A DNA stretch of 5,450 nucleotides from Luminiphilus sp. (GCA_022425845.1 JAKMEU010000345.1:1-5450); one strand, 5' to 3'. Shown: positions 1 through 5,450, numbered from the stretch's first letter. The notes: a model not told the origin generated them from the sequence alone. Translations and numbers: made by a program.

Positions 1-1487
1 AACGGGCTCTCTACACGCTTGTAGGCGGCATCTTCAGGCAAGCCGGTCATCGACCTGAGTCGATCAAAGCTACCCAGGGCCGACAACGTGGCCGACGTCA
101 TGACAATACCCGCTGCCCGGGTCCACAAATGCTGATGGAGTAAATCCCGAGCCAGAACCGGGCTGGCCATAAAGACCACACCCTCACCGCCTCGCGGGGC
201 GGCACGAAGCCACCGCGCCCAGGGTTGTTCCAGATCAGGCGTCTCTGCATGCTGATAAGACCGCCAGAGTTCCAGCTGCCCCTCTGCTCTGGCCACCATG
301 CCCTGGGCATTGGCCAGCCAACTGTCCACGGTATCCCGCAGGTGAATCTCCGCCTCCTCACGGCGGTTATCCAGTGTCACCTCCAGTCGCTGGGCAAGAT
401 CGAGCTGTCGCTGCCATTGATTTGCCATTCCTTCGGATTGCGCTCGCAAGTCCTCTGGAACAACACCATGGGGAAAGCGAAATTCTGCACTCTGGTCTGC
501 CTGCTGCTCGAGATAGGCCTCTGCCCAGGTCGCAACCTGATCATTGAGCTGTGCAATGTCAGCCAGCACCTCCAGCAGCTCTTCGAAAAGACCAGCCTGC
601 CCCGTGAAGTCTGCAAGGGCTTCCTGTTGGGTCCCCAGCCACTGGGACGTCTCCCGCAGCGCCTGGCGGATGGAGGGGCTGCGCGAAACCAGGGTAAATT
701 GGTCCAGACACTTCTCCGCCAGCTGGTGCCCCTCGTCAAAGATGAAAATGCAGTCCTCTGGCGGAGGCAGGATGGCCCCACCGCCGAATTTGAGGTCTGC
801 CAAAACCAGATTGTGGTTGGCAACTACAACGTCAGCCTCATCCAGTCCATCCCGCGCGCGGAAAAAGGGGCATTGCTGGATAAACCCACAGCGACGTCCG
901 CCACACTGCACCGCATCGGTTGTCACCATGCGGCGCAGGCTGTCGTCGATAGCGCCGGGCCAACTGTCGAGATCGCCATCCCAGGCGCTGCCGGCCATGG
1001 CTTCCACCATGGATTCCATAACGGGCAGGGCCTCCTCCACCGCGAGGTCTGCCACTTCATCCGGGTACAGGGGGATCAGTGCCGGCAGGGCCGCGCCCGC
1101 AAGGTGGTTGTCAATTTTTTGCAGACAGGCATAACGCCCCCGCCCCTTGGCCAAACTCACCTGAAAATCGAGGCCGCTGTGCCCGAGAATATCCGGCAGG
1201 TCGCGGTAGATCAGCTGTTCCTGTAAAGCTACCGTGGCTGTTGCGATGACCAATGTTTTATCTCGAGCACGCGCCACAGGCAGGGCGGCGATCGTGTAGG
1301 CGATGGTCTTCCCCGTGCCTGTGCCCGCTTCCACCACGGCGATGGGCTGTGGCTTGTCCGGGTCCCCCAAAGCATTGGCCACTTCAGCAATCATCTGCCG
1401 CTGGCCCCAGCGCGGTTTTAACTCGCGCTGCTCCAACAGCGTCTGGTAGGCATCGCGGATGCGTGCCTTGAGATCTTCGTCAAGCAA
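1..1487 (-). CDS. dinG: ATP-dependent DNA helicase DinG (5' part, C-terminus beyond the left edge)
   Basis: This is a superfamily 2, XPD-like 5'-3' DNA helicase with an iron-sulfur cluster; the family unwinds forked DNA, R-loops and G-quadruplexes in the cytoplasm. The minus-strand frame is open from 1487 to the window edge (495 codons; E. coli DinG has about 715). The Q-motif region RWGQRQM is at residues 26-32 and Walker A (GTGTGKT) at 55-61. Four putative cluster cysteines, C121, C195, C200 and C206, have exactly the spacing of the E. coli ones. The DEGH box is at 251-254 and the SAT motif (MTSATL) at 463-468. The start is TTG at 1485-1487: an in-frame stop lies immediately upstream, AGAGG sits 8 bases before it, and the first in-frame ATG (codon 32) would remove the Q-motif. 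The upstream acyltransferase stop abuts this start, so coupled translation is likely. No LexA-type box is visible near it. The paralogue YoaA is the main alternative, but the N-terminus and cysteine spacing favour DinG. Confidence 0.95.
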   Translation of the reverse strand, partial: MLDEDLKARIRDAYQTLLEQRELKPRWGQRQMIAEVANALGDPDKPQPIAVVEAGTGTGKTIAYTIAALPVARARDKTLVIATATVALQEQLIYRDLPDILGHSGLDFQVSLAKGRGRYACLQKIDNHLAGAALPALIPLYPDEVADLAVEEALPVMESMVEAMAGSAWDGDLDSWPGAIDDSLRRMVTTDAVQCGGRRCGFIQQCPFFRARDGLDEADVVVANHNLVLADLKFGGGAILPPPEDCIFIFDEGHQLAEKCLDQFTLVSRSPSIRQALRETSQWLGTQQEALADFTGQAGLFEELLEVLADIAQLNDQVATWAEAYLEQQADQSAEFRFPHGVVPEDLRAQSEGMANQWQRQLDLAQRLEVTLDNRREEAEIHLRDTVDSWLANAQGMVARAEGQLELWRSYQHAETPDLEQPWARWLRAAPRGGEGVVFMASPVLARDLLHQHLWTRAAGIVMTSATLSALGSFDRLRSMTGLPEDAAYKRVESP

Positions 1488-2633
1488 TCAGCGGGCCTCT
1501 AGAACACGGCGCAGGGGATTGGCATACATGGCCAATGCCAGCATACGGTGGGCTTCAGGCATGGCGTCTATACGGGCTTCAAACTCCGAACGGGTGACAG
1601 AGCCCGGGTGAATGGTTACCGCGGGAACCTCATCAGTCTGCTCCATTCTCTGCCAGGCCCACAGGGCCGTTTCATAAAGCCGGTAGTGGTCAAGAATCTG
1701 CCGGTCTATGGCGTCAACCACCGTATCGATATCCGTCTCCGAACTACCCAGCGGGGCACCGAAGCTCACGTGAACGCAGCCTTTCTGGCCGGTTATTCCA
1801 AGACCTATGGACAGCACATCCTCACGATCCGCTTTGACGTAGCCTTCCCCGGCGGCTCGTTCAGCCGCTTTCGCCGCATCACAGGGATCCAGTTCATAGG
1901 CTATGGCAACGGGGACAATTCGCAGCGTGGGCAGAACGTCGGCAATACTTTCTGTTTTGCGGTCGCGTGCGAGGGACAGCATTTTTATAACGGCAGGCTC
2001 AGTGGTGTCGATTCCATCCTTGGCACGCCCTTCCCGCTGGGCAATCCATATCGGTCCCTGGTTGTCGGCGATCATGGTTCGGATGAACTCCGCCAGCTGT
2101 CGAGAGGCCGCCAGCAGCTCACGGGGGCCTGAAAGCGCCCGCCTGACAATGAAACTCTTGTTCAACCGCATCAAATCGGCGACCCAGCGCTCATGGAGCA
2201 AGTTGTCTCCAATGGCGATCATGACGGTGCGATGGCCCGCCTCATGAAGTACGCGGTTGGTCAGGGCCGGATCCAGGGTGATATCCCTGTGATTACTGAT
2301 GAACAACCAGGATTGACTGGGATCGAGAGAGTCCAGCCCATCGACACTCAACCGGGCCGTCCTCGAAATCATGTTATCCAGTAGGGGTTTGACCTGCATC
2401 TGGACCGCGTCAACTGATGTCAGGCTCCGGAAGCGCAGCCGCAGCCAGCACTGCACCACCCAGCGAGCCAGCGCCGGCGCCCAGCGGTAGAAGGACGCCA
2501 ACTTCCAGGCTGCCAGTGCATTCGCCAACCCCGGCTCCCGCTGCAGGCGATCCAGTGTCGCCACAACCTCCTCATCCCGGTACGGCCGAATATCGGCAAA
2601 GGGATCGTTGGCTGCATCAGCTGTTTTTGACAT
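1488..2633 (-). CDS. PlsC-like phospholipid/glycerol acyltransferase
   Basis: A 381-residue protein of the lysophospholipid acyltransferase superfamily, which transfers acyl groups from acyl-CoA or acyl-ACP to glycerophosphate-type acceptors at the inner membrane. The four expected blocks appear in order: SNHRDITLD (113-121, catalytic H115), KSFIVRR (159-165, acceptor binding), IAQREGRAKDG (197-207, the counterpart of FPEGTRS) and IVPVAIAYE (239-247). The histidine is followed by five residues before D121, rather than four as in classical HX4D enzymes. A long N-terminal region starting NDPFADIRPYRD and a C-terminal region of about 100 residues make it longer than typical PlsC (about 245). The ATG at 2631-2633 is chosen because the following residues resemble the usual start of this subfamily as I remember it; the frame stays open to a GTG at 2732. 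The binding site before the ATG is weak. It is the first gene of a probable unit with dinG. The exact acceptor lipid is unknown, so no symbol is given. Confidence 0.85.
   Translation of the reverse strand: MSKTADAANDPFADIRPYRDEEVVATLDRLQREPGLANALAAWKLASFYRWAPALARWVVQCWLRLRFRSLTSVDAVQMQVKPLLDNMISRTARLSVDGLDSLDPSQSWLFISNHRDITLDPALTNRVLHEAGHRTVMIAIGDNLLHERWVADLMRLNKSFIVRRALSGPRELLAASRQLAEFIRTMIADNQGPIWIAQREGRAKDGIDTTEPAVIKMLSLARDRKTESIADVLPTLRIVPVAIAYELDPCDAAKAAERAAGEGYVKADREDVLSIGLGITGQKGCVHVSFGAPLGSSETDIDTVVDAIDRQILDHYRLYETALWAWQRMEQTDEVPAVTIHPGSVTRSEFEARIDAMPEAHRMLALAMYANPLRRVLEAR
1496..1500 (-). promoter_or_regulatory. Ribosome binding site deciding the TTG start of dinG
   Basis: AGAGG on the minus strand lies inside the last codons of the acyltransferase gene, 8 bases before the TTG. 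This spacing supports re-initiation or coupled initiation at a non-ATG codon directly after the upstream stop. Confidence 0.65.
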
Positions 2634-2757
2634 GGCTATTGTCCGTCTTTCACGGTCTGCTACCAGCAACATACCGGCTCCCAAAAAGGCCCGGGATTCT
2701 GCTACCCTCCCCCGCCGTGATGACCCACCCACGTGACCTGATTGCCGAGGATTTTAA
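2634..2757. promoter_or_regulatory. Divergent intergenic region between the acyltransferase and small membrane protein genes
   Basis: This 124-base stretch must carry the start signals for both divergent genes. A TG-extended -10-like element (TGCTACCCT, 2700-2708) points toward the plus-strand gene but lacks a good -35. No consensus promoter is evident for the minus strand. The nonamer TCTGCTACC occurs twice, at 2656-2664 and 2698-2706, exactly 42 bases apart, which is about four helical turns. It could be a pair of protein-binding half-sites or chance. Confidence 0.35.
2747..2751 (+). promoter_or_regulatory. Ribosome binding site of the small membrane protein gene
   Basis: GAGGA sits 6 bases before the ATG at 2758. 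It supports that start and frame over the overlapping frame that begins at 2742, which has no such site. Confidence 0.7.
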
Positions 2758-2982
2758 ATGGACGCTTCAAGCGCGCTCTTGATGACCCTGGGGGCCGCCG
2801 CCCTGCTCACCAGTTGGATACTACTACTCATCGTCTCCTGGCGAGAGGACTATGCCTGGGGCCTATTTTCGCTGCTTTTGCCCCCTGCAGGCTACACCTA
2901 TGGCCTGTTTCGGCTCGACAAAGCGGGGCAAAGCCTGCTTTTGGCCCTGATCGGCTGGTTACTGGTCTATTTCGGCTGGTAA
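2758..2982 (+). CDS. Small three-helix inner-membrane protein of unknown function
   Basis: This 74-residue protein is almost entirely hydrophobic. Predicted membrane segments by eye are residues 5-27 (SALLM to IVSW), 33-51 (AWGLFSLLLPPAGYTYGLF) and 55-74 (to the C-terminal YFGW). A short charged loop, REDY, joins the first two, and a second short charged loop, RLDK, joins the second and third. A paired proline (PPAGY, residues 42-46) sits inside the second helix. There is no cleavable signal peptide pattern and no catalytic motif. It is read as real because of the GAGGA binding site, the ATG start and the coherent membrane topology; the overlapping 117-residue frame on the same strand reads as low-complexity shadow. 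It lies divergent from the acyltransferase and 133 bases upstream of rpsT. I do not recognise a named family. Small proteins with a WGL..LLLPP core occur in other gammaproteobacteria as far as I recall, but their role is unknown to me. Confidence 0.7.
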   Translation: MDASSALLMTLGAAALLTSWILLLIVSWREDYAWGLFSLLLPPAGYTYGLFRLDKAGQSLLLALIGWLLVYFGW

Positions 2983-3048
2983 GTGCATCGGCCGGATCAT
3001 TGTCCCGGTCTCCCCGAGATCTAAATCCACAGTCCTGCCAAATCTACA

Positions 3049-3077
3049 TTGACACTGGGCCGCGCTTTTCGGACAAT
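3049..3077 (+). promoter_or_regulatory. Sigma70 promoter of rpsT with GC-rich discriminator
   Basis: A perfect -35 box (TTGACA, 3049-3054) is separated by 17 bases from a GACAAT -10 box (3072-3077, four of six consensus bases). The next six bases are CCGCGG, a GC-only discriminator of the sort linked to stringent (ppGpp/DksA) repression at ribosomal promoters. Initiation would be expected near 3084, giving a leader of about 32 bases before the rpsT TTG. The rest of the 2983-3115 gap shows no clear terminator for the gene before it. Confidence 0.75.
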
Positions 3078-3104
3078 CCGCGGCTCTTTTTCTGACCCCT
3101 TTTT

Positions 3105-3110
3105 GGAGAG
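3105..3110 (+). promoter_or_regulatory. Ribosome binding site deciding the TTG start of rpsT
   Basis: GGAGAG lies 5 bases before the TTG at 3116-3118 (7 bases counted from the GGAG core). No in-frame ATG or GTG exists nearby that would give an S20-like N-terminus. Confidence 0.8.
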
Positions 3111-3115
3111 TCCCT

Positions 3116-3385
3116 TTGGCTAATTCACCCCAAGCCCGCAAGCGCGCCCGTCAGAACGACAAGCGCAGGGCACACAACGCCAGCCTTCGATCCCTGGTAC
3201 GCACCAAGATCAAGCAGGTCATCGCTGCAGTTGACACTGGAGATGCCGACGCATCCCGTACCGCCTACGCACAGGCAGAACCGGTGATCGATAAAATGGT
3301 CAGCAAGGGCATCATGGCGAAAAATAAGGCGGCGCGGCACAAGAGCCGGCTCAATGCCAAGGTAAAAGCGCTCGCGACCGGCTAA
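3116..3385 (+). CDS. rpsT: 30S ribosomal protein S20
   Basis: An 89-residue primary 16S rRNA-binding protein of the small subunit (E. coli S20 has 87). It opens with MANS and a basic stretch (ARKRARQNDKRRAHNAS, residues 7-23), continues through helical RSLVRTKIKQVI and KGIMAKNK, and ends in the family signature KNKAARHKSRLN (69-80). Translation starts at TTG. The E. coli gene also uses UUG, where the poor start is part of autogenous control by S20; the same may hold here but is inference. A strong promoter with a GC-only discriminator lies just upstream, so rpsT probably has its own transcript, although reading through from the small membrane protein gene is possible. Its stop is one base away from the stop of the convergent gene on the other strand, and no standard terminator is visible. 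Confidence 0.98.
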   Translation: MANSPQARKRARQNDKRRAHNASLRSLVRTKIKQVIAAVDTGDADASRTAYAQAEPVIDKMVSKGIMAKNKAARHKSRLNAKVKALATG

Positions 3386-3386
3386 T

Positions 3387-3668
3387 TTACCGGGCGCCCG
3401 ACAAACGCGCCTCAAGATGTTCGTGAATCGCCTTTTCCAGCTGCCCCCGGAATGGACGAGCCAACAATCCAAGCTTAACGGTCCCATGGGCCGTACTGGA
3501 TGTCACAACAACGTAGCCCTCATAACCCCGTCCGGAGAATGCCAGGCGATCGCCGTCACGGGACAGCTTGGCGCCGATACTGGCGAGATAGGTGGCAAGG
3601 TCGTCAAGCGCCTCCTGACGGTCCTGATCAGACAGCTGGTGTTCCCTGCTTATTTCAATCCTGCTCAT
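3387..3668 (-). CDS. Polyhydroxyalkanoic acid system family protein (PHA_gran_rgn)
   Basis: A 93-residue protein that resembles the small family annotated as polyhydroxyalkanoic acid system or granule-associated proteins (Pfam PHA_gran_rgn). The family pattern is visible: an N-terminal strand with REHQLS (residues 8-13), a helix with repeated acidic/leucine positions (DRQEALDDLATYLA, 16-29), a strand pair around DRLAFSGRGYEGYVVV (40-55), then VKLGLLARPFRGQLEKAIHEHL (64-85). That last part matches the family's typical ...LGFLLSALKGTIEREIE... ending. The ATG at 3666-3668 has a G-rich stretch (GGGGG) about 7 bases upstream. The gene is transcribed toward rpsT and away from hslO. No PHA synthase, depolymerase or phasin lies in the window, so a role in carbon-storage granules is only by family name. 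Some members occur in genomes as stand-alone genes and may do something else. Confidence 0.75.
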   Translation of the reverse strand: MSRIEISREHQLSDQDRQEALDDLATYLASIGAKLSRDGDRLAFSGRGYEGYVVVTSSTAHGTVKLGLLARPFRGQLEKAIHEHLEARLSGAR

Positions 3669-3739
3669 CCAAAGCCCCCACCGTCAAACCCCAACCCAAC
3701 ACTGCAGTGCACCGCCGGCAAGAGGCCAGCCCTTCCAGA
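3669..3739. promoter_or_regulatory. Divergent intergenic region between the PHA-type gene and hslO
   Basis: This C-rich 71-base gap should contain the start signals for both genes. No consensus sigma70 or sigma32 promoter is recognisable on either strand. A perfect 10-base palindrome, CACTGCAGTG (3700-3709), lies near its middle and is a possible operator. Confidence 0.3.
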
Positions 3740-4603
3740 ATGACACACGATGATGCCAGCCTGAGATTTCTGTTCAACGACGCCGACATCCGGGGCGAGA
3801 GCGTTGTGCTCGAGGGCGCGTTGCAAAACATCCTCCAGCGGCATGATTACAGCAGCAGCATTCAAGCGCTGCTGGGGGAGTTTGCGGCTGCTGCCGTACT
3901 GATCAGCAACAACCTCAAGTATCACGGAAAAATTGTCCTGCAGGCGCGATCTTCCCAAGCCCTCGACCTGATCATGGTTGAATGTACCAGCGATTTGAAG
4001 GTTCGCGGCATCGCAAGGGGCAATCTTGGGGCCATCACTGCGACACCGATGGAGTTGATCGCTGGAGGGCAGTTGGCCATTACCATCGAACGGGAGGCAA
4101 ACCAGCGCTACCAGGGCATTGTTGCGCTGGAGTCCGCTACCCTCGCTCAGGCATTGGACAGCTACTTCCAGCAAAGTGAACAGCTTCACACCCGATTCTG
4201 GCTTGCCTCCAATTCTGAACGGGCTGCAGGCTTGATGCTGCAGCAACTGCCGGCACAGCGCCAGCAACCCGCAGACGCCCGGGAATCCCAATGGCACACG
4301 GCCTGTCTATTGGCCGAGACCACCACCGCCGGAGAGCTGCTGGAGCTGCCTCCACCGACGCTACTGCACCGACTCTTCCACGAGACGCCAGTCCGTATTT
4401 TCGACCCCAGGCCGGTTGCCTTCGGCTGCTCCTGCTCCCGGGAACGCAGTTTGAACGCCCTCTCACTTCTCCCTGAAGCCGAACAGGCCGAACTGCTGGG
4501 CGAGCAGGGCCACATTACGCTGGATTGCGAACTTTGCGGGGCCCAGTATTGCTTCGTCCAATCGGATATCCCTGCGCTCGCGGAAACTGGGCGCGTGCAT
4601 TAA
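3740..4603 (+). CDS. hslO: Redox-activated molecular chaperone Hsp33
   Basis: A 287-residue cytoplasmic holdase (E. coli 292) that is switched on when oxidants such as HOCl release zinc from its C-terminal cysteines. Visible features are the N-terminal RFLFNDADIRGE (9-20), LQARSS (67-72), VECTSDLKVRGIAR (80-93), RYQGIVAL (123-130), SEQLHTRFWL (146-155) and the zinc-binding switch: CSC at 230-232 and CELC at 263-266, with 30 residues between the pairs. An additional C271 follows. Start ATG 3740-3742 was chosen because MT...RFLF matches the usual Hsp33 N-terminus; the frame itself is open back to an ATG at 3500, but that extension overlaps the opposite gene and is not Hsp33-like. The binding site is poor: AAGAGG at 3720-3725 is 14 bases away. 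It is followed after 45 bases by pckA on the same strand, a pairing close to that in E. coli and Pseudomonas. Confidence 0.97.
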   Translation: MTHDDASLRFLFNDADIRGESVVLEGALQNILQRHDYSSSIQALLGEFAAAAVLISNNLKYHGKIVLQARSSQALDLIMVECTSDLKVRGIARGNLGAITATPMELIAGGQLAITIEREANQRYQGIVALESATLAQALDSYFQQSEQLHTRFWLASNSERAAGLMLQQLPAQRQQPADARESQWHTACLLAETTTAGELLELPPPTLLHRLFHETPVRIFDPRPVAFGCSCSRERSLNALSLLPEAEQAELLGEQGHITLDCELCGAQYCFVQSDIPALAETGRVH

Positions 4604-4648
4604 ACTCCTCATCCGGATCCAGACAGCCAAGAGCCACGGAATTACACA

Positions 4649-5450
4649 ATGAGCAACGACCCCGGAGCAGCGGCTCCAATCAAACATGCTGATCTTTCCC
4701 CCTCAAAACTGATCGAAATGGCTCTGGCCAGGGGTGAAGGCACGCTTTCTGATACCGGGGCACTGCGCGTCGAGACGGGGGCCAGAACCGGGCGATCGCC
4801 CGCCGACCGCTTCGTCGTTAAAGAAGTTTCATCCGAGGACGCGATTGACTGGGGCGGCGTGAACCTGCCCTTTGACGGCGACAGGTTTGATGCCCTGTGG
4901 AACCGGGCAAAAGCCTTTGCCAGCGAGTCCACGAGCTTTATCCAACACCTGCATGTTGGGGAGCACAGCGAGCACTACCTGCCGGTGCGAGTCACCACCG
5001 GAACCGCGTGGCAGTCACTTTTTGCCCGCAATATGTTTATCCGTCCCGATACGTACAACCCAGCCAACAAGCCAGAATGGAAGATCCTCAACGTTCCCGA
5101 TTTCGTCTGTGACCCCGATCGCGACGGCACCCACTCCGAAGCCACCGTCATCATCAATTTCGGCCAGCGCAAAGTACTGATTGCCGGTATGCGCTACGCC
5201 GGAGAAATGAAGAAGGCCATGTTTTCAGTGCAGAATTTCCTGCTCCCTGAAAAAGATGTGATGCCCATGCATTGTTCCGCCAACGTCGGGGAAGATGGCC
5301 AGACCACCCTGTTTTTTGGCCTCTCTGGCACGGGCAAGACCACCCTTTCTGCCGATCCCTCACGTTATCTCATCGGTGATGACGAGCACGGCTGGGCAAA
5401 GGGCTCGGTCTTTAATATTGAGGGCGGTTGTTACGCAAAAACCATTAATC
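4649..5450 (+). CDS. pckA: Phosphoenolpyruvate carboxykinase (ATP), partial at right edge
   Basis: This enzyme converts oxaloacetate and ATP to phosphoenolpyruvate, CO2 and ADP (EC 4.1.1.49), the entry step of gluconeogenesis in the cytosol. About half is present: 267 codons of the roughly 510-540 usual. Landmarks are ARTGRSPADRF (45-55, substrate-binding arginine loop), MFIRP (129-133), YAGEMKKAMFS (183-193, with the catalytic metal-binding lysine), MHCSAN (207-212, with the metal-binding histidine), the P-loop GLSGTGKTTLSAD (224-236) and the second kinase motif LIGDDEHGW (241-249), then FNIEGGCYAKTIN at the edge. These identify the ATP-type family; the GTP-type enzyme is unrelated in these motifs. 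The ATG at 4649 has only a weak binding site (ACGGA, 8 bases upstream). The 45-base gap after hslO shows no clear promoter or terminator, so cotranscription with hslO is plausible but unproven. Confidence 0.97.
   Translation, partial: MSNDPGAAAPIKHADLSPSKLIEMALARGEGTLSDTGALRVETGARTGRSPADRFVVKEVSSEDAIDWGGVNLPFDGDRFDALWNRAKAFASESTSFIQHLHVGEHSEHYLPVRVTTGTAWQSLFARNMFIRPDTYNPANKPEWKILNVPDFVCDPDRDGTHSEATVIINFGQRKVLIAGMRYAGEMKKAMFSVQNFLLPEKDVMPMHCSANVGEDGQTTLFFGLSGTGKTTLSADPSRYLIGDDEHGWAKGSVFNIEGGCYAKTIN

Noticed and set aside
225..1226. Long plus-strand frame of 333 codons opposite dinG
   Set aside because: It is the complement of a clear DinG coding sequence with all helicase motifs. It has no binding site and no recognisable domain, and long antisense frames are common in GC-rich genes.
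1548..2132. Plus-strand frame of 194 codons opposite the acyltransferase
   Set aside because: The minus-strand frame holds all four acyltransferase blocks; this one has no family resemblance and no start signal.
2634..2732. N-terminal extension of the acyltransferase to a GTG at 2732
   Set aside because: The added 33 residues (arginine- and glycine-rich) do not look like this family, whose members begin shortly before the NDPFADIRPY stretch. The ATG at 2633 is preferred, though its binding site is weak.
2742..3095. Plus-strand frame of 117 codons overlapping the small membrane protein
   Set aside because: It runs through the rpsT promoter, lacks a binding site and has no domain character; the 2758 frame is better supported.
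3391..3400. CGGGCGCCCG as a transcription terminator
   Set aside because: The palindrome has no loop space and no following T-run, and it lies within codons of the PHA-type gene.
3500..3739. 80-codon upstream extension of hslO
   Set aside because: It overlaps the opposite PHA-type gene, and its residues have no Hsp33 character; the family normally begins a few residues before RFLF.
4611..4618. ATCCGGAT palindrome between hslO and pckA as an operator
   Set aside because: Only eight bases, with no extension or repeat, so it is expected by chance often enough.
1..5450. Mobile element, defence system, CRISPR array, riboswitch or tRNA
   Set aside because: No repeated spacer pattern, terminal inverted repeats, transposase or defence domain, tRNA cloverleaf or known riboswitch core was seen; the window is filled with housekeeping genes.

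Overview
The window looks like ordinary chromosomal housekeeping sequence from a GC-rich gammaproteobacterium. The proteins resemble their counterparts in Pseudomonas and marine Oceanospirillales/Cellvibrionales-type bacteria, and the pairing of hslO with pckA is familiar from that class. The genus cannot be fixed from the sequence alone. I see no rRNA, tRNA, transposase, phage gene, CRISPR array or obviously foreign segment. Coding density is high, and every sizeable stretch is accounted for.

Left part, minus strand (1-2633). A two-gene unit is read leftwards. First comes a 381-residue PlsC-like acyltransferase. Directly after its TGA stop, in the same frame, a TTG codon starts an iron-sulfur helicase of the DinG type, which runs off the left edge after 495 codons. 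Middle part, plus strand (2758-3385). A 74-residue three-helix membrane protein of unknown function is followed by rpsT (ribosomal protein S20). rpsT has a TTG start and a near-consensus sigma70 promoter with a GC-rich discriminator. Facing rpsT, with one base between the two stop codons, is a minus-strand gene (3387-3668) for a small protein of the polyhydroxyalkanoate granule-associated family. Right part, plus strand (3740-5450). hslO (redox-activated chaperone Hsp33) is followed after 45 bases by pckA (ATP-type phosphoenolpyruvate carboxykinase), which is cut by the right edge after 267 codons.

Functional reading. The genes cover DNA repair and R-loop/G4 resolution (dinG), membrane lipid acylation (the PlsC-like protein), translation (rpsT), oxidative stress protection (hslO), carbon storage (the PHA-type protein) and gluconeogenesis (pckA). 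They do not form one pathway. The likely transcription units are acyltransferase-dinG, the small membrane protein (perhaps reading into rpsT), rpsT from its own promoter, the PHA-type gene, and hslO-pckA.

I did not find a convincing new biological system here. The points most worth a second look are the stop-to-start junction before dinG, the unusual HX5D spacing in the acyltransferase, the unassigned small membrane protein, the lone PHA-type gene packed against rpsT, and two short repeats or palindromes in divergent intergenic regions.
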